From assembly GCA_036821485.1 (NCBI GenBank), contig DAISJM010000001.1, positions 142,947 to 206,946 of the forward strand: a stretch of DNA of 64,000 bases, read 5' to 3'. Position 1 is the first letter of the stretch; every line of letters starts with the position of its first letter. This document shows, one piece after another, positions 8,421 through 15,772 of this stretch. This DNA is from DAISJM01 sp036821485 (GTDB taxonomy: Bacteria; Verrucomicrobiota; Kiritimatiellia; CAIQIC01; JAGNIJ01). The notes under the pieces are model-generated. The model worked only from the letters and a program-made list of their open reading frames with translations. It was not told the origin of the DNA and did no database searches. The position numbers were made by a program, and so were the translations under genes.

Positions 8421-9194
8421 ATGAAATTCAAACTCGCGGTGAAAGAGAACAAGAAGCTGGAGCAGGTGATCGCCCGCGTGGAGGGTGATGCCGAGTTGAA
8501 CCAGCTCTGGAAGTGCGCGAACATGAACGCCGTCGATCGCGCGCACATCAGCGATCACGGCGAGATTCATATCCGCATTGTCGCGCACGCCGCATTGCGC
8601 ATCCTGCGCCTGCTGGTGGAAAAGGGGATTCAGCCGAGCATCGTCAAGGATCACAAGATGACGGTCGAGGACGCGGAGGTGGTGGTGTTTCTCGGCGCGT
8701 GCCTGCACGACCTCGGCATCAGCATTCATCGCGACGATCACGAACAGTACAGTCTGTTCCTGGCCTATCCGAAGGCGCGTCAGCTTCTGGCGGGGATTTA
8801 CGACGAACCCGGATTGACAACGGTGGTGGCAGAAACGTTGCACGCGGTGATCGCGCACAATTCCGACCAGCGCTGTCTCACGATCGAGGCGGGCGTGTTG
8901 AAGGTGGCCGATGCAGTGGACATGAGCGAGGGCCGTTCGCGCATTCCGTTCGAGGCGGGCCAAGTGAACATCCACTCCGTGTCCGCGCAGGCGATCAAGG
9001 AAGTGAAGATCGAAGTGGGGAAGGAGCGGCCGATCCGGCTGTCGATCACCCTCAACAACTCGGCCGGCATTTTCCAAGTCGATGAGCTCCTCAAGCGCAA
9101 GCTGCACAACTCCACGCTGGAACCCTACGTGGAACTGGTCGCCCAGATCCACAACGAGCCTGAGCGCAGCATCGTTGAGGAGTATCGGCTGTAG
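8421..9194 (+). CDS. HD-domain metal-dependent phosphohydrolase
   Basis: A cytoplasmic HD-superfamily enzyme, probably cleaving phosphate esters of nucleotides. The metal ligands appear in order: His of EIHIRIVAHAAL, the His-Asp pair in GACLHDLGISIHRDDH, a later His in VIAHNS, and the Asp of KVADAVDMSEGRSR. The last motif is typical of a small HD family shared with archaea. The start at 8421 (MKFKLAV) is preferred over an upstream ATG because GGGAG precedes it at 8408-8412. The C-terminal 90 residues form an extra domain of unknown role. The stop codon lies inside the first arm of a 24-bp REP-like hairpin. Confidence 0.82.
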   Translation: MKFKLAVKENKKLEQVIARVEGDAELNQLWKCANMNAVDRAHISDHGEIHIRIVAHAALRILRLLVEKGIQPSIVKDHKMTVEDAEVVVFLGACLHDLGISIHRDDHEQYSLFLAYPKARQLLAGIYDEPGLTTVVAETLHAVIAHNSDQRCLTIEAGVLKVADAVDMSEGRSRIPFEAGQVNIHSVSAQAIKEVKIEVGKERPIRLSITLNNSAGIFQVDELLKRKLHNSTLEPYVELVAQIHNEPERSIVEEYRL

Positions 9195-9244
9195 GAGAGG
9201 CTTTACGCCTCGATTCAGGGTCGAGGGATAAACCCTCTCCTACA
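9190..9244. repeat. REP-like imperfect hairpin, 24-bp arms
   Basis: Arms 9190-9213 and 9221-9244 start TGTAGGAGAGG and end CCTCTCCTACA, with a seven-base loop and three mismatches. It overlaps the stop of the HD-domain gene. The form resembles the TGTAGGAG-type extragenic palindromes of pseudomonads. It may also end transcription. Confidence 0.75.
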
Positions 9245-9378
9245 AAGCCCGACGATGTGCCTCGACGGGCTGCCTGCCGCTCACAACGCGAGCGGCCACA
9301 CATCCAGTTGCCAACCAGTATGATTAGTGCTAGACATCCCCTTGGACTGGTTACGGTCCCACGAAGTTGGAGATGGTC

Positions 9379-10248
9379 ATGAAGTCGTTGCATGTTGGTG
9401 TTTTGTTGGTTCTTGCCTTGTCGTTGTCCGCTGCTGTTGCCGAGGATTTGCCCGGCCGGGTGAAGGGCGCGACGCGGCCGAAGACGTCGCCGGGCTACAG
9501 TTCCTATACGTTGGTCTCGGCTGCGTGGGACGCTTTCAACGGGAAGGAAAATCGCCGCGCGATTGCGTTGGCGAACCAGTGCGTGAAGGACTACGCGGCA
9601 GCGGCCGTGGACCAGCAGAAATCGTTGCGTGAACTCCCGCCCGCGAACATGATCAACGATTACTGGGCGCTGAACGATGTGGCCACGGCGCTCTTCATCC
9701 GCGGGCGCGCGCTGGAGAAGTTGAACGACTCCGGCGCCGCGCGGATCACCTACGCTGAAATTCTGAAGCGCTATCCTTACGCACAGTGCTGGGATCCGAA
9801 GGATGTGTACTGGTCCGTGGCGGCGGCGGCGCGCGATCGGATTCAGTGCATCGATCAGCACATTGATTTCGGCGACTACAAATCCAGCACGCTCACATCG
9901 AAAGGCTGGGACTCCCTGAAGCAGAACCGGTCGATGGCGGCGCTGGCCTATGCCGACAAATGCATCGAGCTGTACGGCGAGAAGGCGAAAGAGATGCAGA
10001 TGTCGCTTCGCGATTTTCCATCGTCGGGCCTGGAGTGGGAATACTGGGCGCTGAACGACGTCGGTACGTGCCTGTTCATCAAAGGCCAGGCGCTGGCGAA
10101 GATGGGCAAGGAAGCGGAAGCCAACCGCGCGTTCCAGGACATCCTCGGTTCGTACGGCTACGCGCAATGCTGGGACAACAACGGCCAATGGTTCTGGAAG
10201 TTGGGCGACGCCGCGCGCAAGCTGCTCTACAAGAACAAGGAAATCTGA
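9379..10248 (+). CDS. Exported protein with an internal domain duplication
   Basis: Start at 9379 has GGAG six bases upstream and opens a signal peptide (MKSLHVGVLLVLALSLSAAVAE). The mature protein is two copies of one domain of about 100 residues. Each copy reads helix, 'A-x-A-x-QCV/KCI', 'SLRxxP', then 'YWALNDV-x-T-x-LFI-x-G-x-AL-x-K' and closes with 'Y-x-YAQCWD'. The helical pairs resemble tetratricopeptide repeats, and the conserved Cys of QCW could be functional. A bacterial family with this double domain exists in PVC genomes to my memory, but no role is known. It precedes the kinase gene on the same strand. Confidence 0.8.
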   Translation: MKSLHVGVLLVLALSLSAAVAEDLPGRVKGATRPKTSPGYSSYTLVSAAWDAFNGKENRRAIALANQCVKDYAAAAVDQQKSLRELPPANMINDYWALNDVATALFIRGRALEKLNDSGAARITYAEILKRYPYAQCWDPKDVYWSVAAAARDRIQCIDQHIDFGDYKSSTLTSKGWDSLKQNRSMAALAYADKCIELYGEKAKEMQMSLRDFPSSGLEWEYWALNDVGTCLFIKGQALAKMGKEAEANRAFQDILGSYGYAQCWDNNGQWFWKLGDAARKLLYKNKEI

Positions 10249-10275
10249 CCGGCGGCACCCTCGGAGCAGTGTAAC

Positions 10276-10301
10276 CACCAATAGACACTAATGGACACTG
10301 A
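10276..10301. repeat. CACTAA-type decamer half array
   Basis: CACCAA (10276), CACTAA (10286) and CACTGA (10296) follow each other at an exact 10-bp period, preceded by TAAC as in the 2933 array. No inverted partner is seen. Confidence 0.65.
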
Positions 10302-10440
10302 TACGGGACGGTGAGGATGCGAGTTCGGGTTGGTGTCCCTCGCTGGTGGAGTATCCCCTTCGTTAGATTCTGCTCAATACCCCCTCAACCTTTTGCTTGT
10401 CGCCGCATCGTTTGCTTGTCAGCATACCTGCGGGAGGAAG

Positions 10441-13400
10441 ATGTCCGGCGCGAGGCCGGGACAGGCATTTTTCATCATGGGCAAGAAGGACCACGTCAGT
10501 CCCCCGGATGCCGACGGCCGTATTCCGGCCGGCAAGACCATCTCTGAATTTCTATCACAGGAAGGCCATGCCCGCGGCGTGGATCTCCGCGGTGGTGAGC
10601 CCTACGCCGAGTCTTCCATTCTCCGCGTGCAGGGCGGGGGGCGGTACGAAGTTGGCCCCGTCATCGCCCGCGGTGGCATGGGGGTCATTCACCAGGCGCG
10701 CGATCTGAATTCGCGGCGCGTGGTCGCGTTGAAGCTGCTGCCTCGCGATGCGCCGTGTCCAAGGGAGGACCTCCTCCGCTTCATCCGCGAGGGCCAGCTT
10801 ACGTCCCAGCTCGAGCACCCGAATATCGTCCCCGTGCACGACATCGGTTTGGATGAATCGGGTCAGATGTACTACACGATGAAGCTGGTCGAGGGCCAGA
10901 CGCTGACGAGCATCTTGCAGGGCATCCGGAAGAACGATGCCGCGATGCTGGCGGAGTATCCGCTGGCCCGCCTGCTGAACATTTTCCAGAAGGTGTGCGA
11001 TGCCGTCGCTTTTGCGCACTCGAAAGGCGTGGTGCACCGGGATCTGAAGCCCGACAACATCATGGTCGGCAGTTTCGGCGAGGTGCAGGTGATGGACTGG
11101 GGGCTGGCGCGCATCCTGCGCGCGATGGAAGAGGCGTCGGAGGATGCCGGGGAACGGCGGGCGTCGTGGGCCGACCGGGAACGGCTGCAGCAGGAAGAGG
11201 GTGGGCCGATTCCCACGGACGATTTTGGAGATACGCTCAAGACGATCAGCGGAAGAATCATGGGCACGCCGGGCTTTCTCGCGCCCGAGCAGATTCTCCA
11301 GGATGCCGCGCAGCCGCCGGGCATGAAGGCGGATGTCTACTCCCTCGGCGCGGTACTCTACGCCATCCTGACCCTGCGGCCGACGGTGAAAGGCGCCGAC
11401 ATTTCAGAAATGTTGCGGCATATCGTGGCGGGCGATTTCCCTGCGCCGGCCACGTTCAATGCGGCCGATGGCGAGGATGCCGGGCGGGCGCGCGAGACGA
11501 AGGCCGGATCGGTGCGACAGGGCGGATTCCCGCATTGCCCCGACGGTTGGATACCTACCGCGCTTTCGGATATTGCCATGAAGGCGCTGGCGACCCGGCC
11601 GGAGGATCGTTACAGCTCGGTGCAGGAGCTGCAGCGCGAGATCGAGGATTACCAGAATGGCTACGTATGGCACCTGGTGATCGATGAGGATTTCTCGGAC
11701 CCCGGCGCGTTGTCGCGTTGGGTGGTGTCGGGTGGCCGCGCCGAGATTCAGGACGGCGAATTGCGTTTGCGCGAGGGCGAGCCACAGGTGTTGATGCTCC
11801 GGCGTGAGGTGCCGGGTGATGTCCGCATCGAGTTTGAATGCCGCCAGGTGGGAAGCTACCTGAATTGCATGGGTTGCTTCATGAACGCGATCCGCGCGGA
11901 TAACTACCGCGAGATTCCGTGGAGCGGCTACGAGTTTGAGTATGGCGGCTACGAGAACTCGCGCAACGCGATCCATCGCTCCAACTCGCAGATGTGGATT
12001 GATCCCGCCGCGCCGCTGGCCTCCGACATCAAGTACGAGGTCCTCGCGGAACGCGTCGGGTCGCACCTGCGGATGGTGGTCAATGGCCGGGAAGTCGTGG
12101 CGCTGACCGATCAGGACCCGTTGTCGGGCAGCGATCGCGTGGCGGTGGGATTCGTGGGGTGGAACACGGACACGCGGTTCACGCGGATTCGGATTTCCAC
12201 GCTGGGCACGCCGTGGAAGGGCGACGTGCTGGATGTTGCCGAGCGGCAGATTCAGAAGGGCCGTTACGATGCGGCCATCGGGTTGTTCGAAGATACGCTG
12301 GAGTCCTTCCCGGATGCCGAACGGCGGCGGCGCGCGGAGGCGGGTCTGCGCACGGCCCGGCAGCGGCGCAATTTGGGCCGCCAGTTGCCGGCGTGGAATG
12401 CCGCGCTGCAGAAGGCGTGGCCCGGCATGGGGATCGAGTTGCAGGTGGTCAACGATGGGCTGTCGCTCAATCTCAACGAACTGCCGGTGAGGAACCTGGA
12501 ACCACTGCGGGGCATGCCGCTCAACATTCTCTATTGCGCGCACGGCGAGATTGCCAGCCTGGAACCGTTGCGGGGCATGCCGCTGACCGCGTTGAACTGC
12601 ACGGGAAATCCGATCCGGACATTGGAGCCGCTGCGTGGGATGCCGTTGACGACCCTGCTGGCCGAGGATTGTCCCGTCGCAGATTTGGAACCGCTGCGCG
12701 GCATGAAACTCAAAATGCTGCAGATCGGCTTGAGCGAGGTGGTTGACCTTGAGCCCTTGCGGGGCATGCCGCTGACTTTCCTGCACTGCTGGTCATCGCG
12801 CGTGGAAAGCTTGGAGCCGCTGCGCGGCATGCGGCTCGACACGCTGAACTGCGCCGGTAACCGGATCACGGGCTTGGAGCCGCTCGCGGGCATGCCGCTC
12901 AACAACCTGCACTGCGGCGGCAACCGGATCAAGTATCTCGAGCCGCTCGCGGGCATGCCGCTGACCGTGTTGCATTGCGGGGACAACCAGATCGAGGATA
13001 TCTCGGTGCTGGCCGGACTGCCGCTGACGATTCTCGGTTGCCACAGCAACCGGATCACGACGTTGCGCCCGCTGCTCGGCGTACCGCTGGCGTCCGTCAC
13101 CTGCGGGGATAATCCGATCCGCGACCTGGGGCCGTTTGTGGCGCGCCCGCCGGAAATCATCCACTTCGAGAGTGAAAGTCTTCCCGATGCCGAACTGGAA
13201 AAACTGCGCTCCCAGTGGTCGAAGAATCCCGAGTTCGCCCGGCACGCAAGCGAAGTAGAGACGCTGCTGCTCCTTCGTCGCGGCGATGTGAAGGGGTTGA
13301 AGGCGCGGGCGGCGGAATTCCGGGGACACCGCTATCTCTTCATTCCAAAATTCATGCGATGGGACGATGCTCGCGTTTACTGCGAGAAGCTGGGCGGCCA

Positions 13401-13653
13401 TTTGCTGACGATTACGTCGCGCGAAGAGGATGAGTTCATCGCATCGCTTTTTGAAGGCGGCTGTTTCTTCTGGATGGGTTTGTTTGTGAGCGAGCGCGGT
13501 CCTGAATGGGTGACGGGCGAGCCGTTTACCTACAAGAACTTCGTCGGCGAAATGCACGAAATGTGCCGCGGTCCGAAAGCCTTTGCGCGCTTCTGGCGCG
13601 CCGACCATGTGGCCGATGCGCACAACGGTTTCATGATCGAGTGGGATGCGTAG
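10441..13653 (+). CDS. Serine/threonine protein kinase with LamG-like, leucine-rich and C-type-lectin-like domains
   Basis: Eukaryotic-type kinase of 1070 residues. Domains in order: kinase (about 63-405) with glycine loop ARGGMGV, VALKLL lysine, HRDLKPDN (Asp201), DWG for DFG (Asp219) and GTPGFLAPEQ; a concanavalin/laminin-G-like domain (about 410-600); a TPR-like helix pair; eleven tandem 21-residue leucine-rich units of the form LEPLRGMPLTxLxC-xxN-xI (about 687-910); and a C-type-lectin-like domain (about 960-1070, FRGHRYLFIPKFMRWDDARVYCEKLGGHLLTITSREED). The start has GGGAGGAAG directly upstream; ATG 10477 is an alternative. No transmembrane helix is visible between kinase and sensors, unlike most bacterial kinases of this class, so the whole chain may be cytoplasmic. 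Confidence 0.9.
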   Translation: MSGARPGQAFFIMGKKDHVSPPDADGRIPAGKTISEFLSQEGHARGVDLRGGEPYAESSILRVQGGGRYEVGPVIARGGMGVIHQARDLNSRRVVALKLLPRDAPCPREDLLRFIREGQLTSQLEHPNIVPVHDIGLDESGQMYYTMKLVEGQTLTSILQGIRKNDAAMLAEYPLARLLNIFQKVCDAVAFAHSKGVVHRDLKPDNIMVGSFGEVQVMDWGLARILRAMEEASEDAGERRASWADRERLQQEEGGPIPTDDFGDTLKTISGRIMGTPGFLAPEQILQDAAQPPGMKADVYSLGAVLYAILTLRPTVKGADISEMLRHIVAGDFPAPATFNAADGEDAGRARETKAGSVRQGGFPHCPDGWIPTALSDIAMKALATRPEDRYSSVQELQREIEDYQNGYVWHLVIDEDFSDPGALSRWVVSGGRAEIQDGELRLREGEPQVLMLRREVPGDVRIEFECRQVGSYLNCMGCFMNAIRADNYREIPWSGYEFEYGGYENSRNAIHRSNSQMWIDPAAPLASDIKYEVLAERVGSHLRMVVNGREVVALTDQDPLSGSDRVAVGFVGWNTDTRFTRIRISTLGTPWKGDVLDVAERQIQKGRYDAAIGLFEDTLESFPDAERRRRAEAGLRTARQRRNLGRQLPAWNAALQKAWPGMGIELQVVNDGLSLNLNELPVRNLEPLRGMPLNILYCAHGEIASLEPLRGMPLTALNCTGNPIRTLEPLRGMPLTTLLAEDCPVADLEPLRGMKLKMLQIGLSEVVDLEPLRGMPLTFLHCWSSRVESLEPLRGMRLDTLNCAGNRITGLEPLAGMPLNNLHCGGNRIKYLEPLAGMPLTVLHCGDNQIEDISVLAGLPLTILGCHSNRITTLRPLLGVPLASVTCGDNPIRDLGPFVARPPEIIHFESESLPDAELEKLRSQWSKNPEFARHASEVETLLLLRRGDVKGLKARAAEFRGHRYLFIPKFMRWDDARVYCEKLGGHLLTITSREEDEFIASLFEGGCFFWMGLFVSERGPEWVTGEPFTYKNFVGEMHEMCRGPKAFARFWRADHVADAHNGFMIEWDA

Positions 13654-13680
13654 CGAGTCAGGCGTTCGCGTCCTTCAGAC

Positions 13681-15690
13681 TTACTCGGTCGCCGTCTGAA
13701 CTGGGTGTAGCCGGATTGCCGCGCCGCCGCTGGTGGCAAGGTGCAGTTTCAGCGTGTCCGAGGCGCGCACCGTCTTCGATTGGATGTCGAGTGCGGTCGG
13801 ATTCTTTTCCCAGTCGGCGTCCTGCCCGTCGACATACAGCGTTGCTTCGTAATCCTGATCCGGGCGGAGGAAGGAGAGGGGCACTTCCATGTCGCGCGCG
13901 GTTTCGTCGGTGATCGCGCCGATGAACCAATCCTGCCCGCTGCGGCGGGCGAGGGTGATGAAGTCGCCGACGGAGCAGTTCAGCGCCCTCGTCTCATCCC
14001 ACGTCACGGGAACATCGCGGATGAATTGGAAGGCGGGCTGGCCCTCGTAGTTCTCCGGCAGATCGGCAACCATCTGAAGCGGGCTGAAGATCGTCACGTA
14101 CAGCGCGAGTTGTTTCGCCAGCGTGGTGTGCACGCGGCGGCCTTCGCGGTACTTCGGGAACGTCACGGCAAAGACGCCGGGCGTGTAGTCGATCGCCCCG
14201 GCCAATCCACGCGTGAAAGGAATGATGGTGGTGTGCTCGGGGGGATTCCCGTCGCTCCACGCCTCGTACTCGGTGCCGCGGACGCCTTCGCCCGACATCA
14301 GGTTGGGCCATGTCCGGCAGAGCCCGGTCGGCTTGATGGGCTCATGCACGTCGAGTGCGATGCGGTGCGCTGCGGCCCGCTCGGTCACGCGCTGGTAGTG
14401 GTTGATCATCCACTGCCCGTGATGGTGCTGGCCTTTGGGAATGATCTCGCCCGCGTAGCCGGTCTTCACGGCGTGGATGCCGAGGCTCTCGTAGAGCGCG
14501 AAGGCGGCCTCCATCTGCTGCTCGTAGGCGGGAATGTTGCCGCCGGTTTCGTGGTGGCCGATCAGCGCCACGTTCTTTTCCCGGGCATACTGTGCCAGCG
14601 CGGGCAGATCGAAATCAGGATACGGCTCGGTGAAGCTGAATTGCGCGCCGTTGAACCAGGATTCCCAGCCCTTGTTCCAGCCTTCCACCAGCAGCCCGCG
14701 GATTCCGTTCGATGCGGCGAAATCGATGTAGTATTTCGTGTTCTCCGTGGTGGCGCCATGCTTGGGACCGGCCGCCCACGTTTCCTTGCCGATGTGCAGG
14801 CTCCACCAGATGCCCATGTATTTCATCGGCTCGATCCAGGAGGTGTCCGCGATCTTGCACGGCTCATTCAGATTTTCGATGAGATGCGATTCGAGCAGCC
14901 CGCCCGCGCGGTCGACGAGCTGAATCGTCCGCCACGGGGTTTGCATGGGGGTCGACGACTTCACCTTCACGCCGTCGGGCCACGGGACGAGATCGCACTT
15001 GAAGCTGTTGGCGTCTTCCGGCACGGGCACGAGGGTCATGCTCGCATAATCCACGAGTGCCGCTTCGTGGATGCTCAGGTGCAGGCCTTCGTGGGTGCGT
15101 ATCGTGAGGGGGGTGTTGAGGGCCTGCACTCCGCTCAGCGGAGTGGTGCGGTAGGTGTTCTCGTCGCCATTGTAATCCACCGGGTGCCACCACGCGGTGT
15201 AGTTGCCGGCAAATCGGAACTGTGTTTCCTCGGAGAGAATCGCCACGTCGGTCAGATTGGATTGCGCGGGGAGAATGTAGCGGAACGCCACGCCGTCGTC
15301 GTAAGCGCGAAACACCAGGATCATGTCGCGGTTGGGGTCATCCTGTTCGTGGAGTCGGGCCGTCAATTGGTTGTAGTGGTTCCGTACTTCGCTGGCCGTG
15401 CCCCAGACGGGTCGCCATGTTTCGTCGCCCGACTCGCGCAGGATGTCGACCGCCTCGAATCGATTGGTCATCGGCGGGGCGTCTTGCAGGATGAAGCCGA
15501 GGGCCGAGGGGCGGATCACCTCGGTGCCCGAGTGAGCGACGGCATAACGCGGTGCGCCATCTTCAATGAGCAGGGTGATGGACAGGTTGCCGTCAGGCGA
15601 GGTCAGGATCTCGTTGGTCACGGCACCGAACGATTGGGAACTCAAGGCGAGCAGCAGCAGAACCAGCCATTGTGCATTTCGAGTTCGCAT
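13681..15690 (-). CDS. Glycoside hydrolase family 97 (alpha-glucosidase, SusB type)
   Basis: Cleaves alpha-glucosides, likely in the periplasm or at the surface. The start at 15690 has GGAGG five bases upstream and a signal peptide (MRTRNAQWLVLLLLALSSQSFGA). The N-terminal GH97 beta-sandwich begins with 'SPDGNLSITLLIEDGAPRYAV'. The (beta/alpha)8 part includes HHETGGN, HAVKTGYAGE, DVHEPIKPTG and SGEGVRGTEYEAW. The Glu residues in HETGG and DVHEP match the arrangement I associate with inverting, calcium-dependent SusB members (from memory). A C-terminal all-beta domain ends the 669-residue protein, the usual family length. It lies 82 bp downstream of the GH10 gene on the same strand. Confidence 0.93.
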   Translation of the reverse strand: MRTRNAQWLVLLLLALSSQSFGAVTNEILTSPDGNLSITLLIEDGAPRYAVAHSGTEVIRPSALGFILQDAPPMTNRFEAVDILRESGDETWRPVWGTASEVRNHYNQLTARLHEQDDPNRDMILVFRAYDDGVAFRYILPAQSNLTDVAILSEETQFRFAGNYTAWWHPVDYNGDENTYRTTPLSGVQALNTPLTIRTHEGLHLSIHEAALVDYASMTLVPVPEDANSFKCDLVPWPDGVKVKSSTPMQTPWRTIQLVDRAGGLLESHLIENLNEPCKIADTSWIEPMKYMGIWWSLHIGKETWAAGPKHGATTENTKYYIDFAASNGIRGLLVEGWNKGWESWFNGAQFSFTEPYPDFDLPALAQYAREKNVALIGHHETGGNIPAYEQQMEAAFALYESLGIHAVKTGYAGEIIPKGQHHHGQWMINHYQRVTERAAAHRIALDVHEPIKPTGLCRTWPNLMSGEGVRGTEYEAWSDGNPPEHTTIIPFTRGLAGAIDYTPGVFAVTFPKYREGRRVHTTLAKQLALYVTIFSPLQMVADLPENYEGQPAFQFIRDVPVTWDETRALNCSVGDFITLARRSGQDWFIGAITDETARDMEVPLSFLRPDQDYEATLYVDGQDADWEKNPTALDIQSKTVRASDTLKLHLATSGGAAIRLHPVQTATE

Positions 15691-15772
15691 GCGACCTCCG
15701 CGGGTTGGGGGACATGATGCCGGAGGAGGCAGCAGGAACAAAGAGTTTTGTTTGTTCAGTGCGGTGGCTGCG

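Noticed and set aside
13741..15717. 658-codon frame opposite the GH97 gene
   Set aside because: A shadow frame in GC-rich DNA; the GH97 gene on the other strand has motifs, signal peptide and ribosome site.
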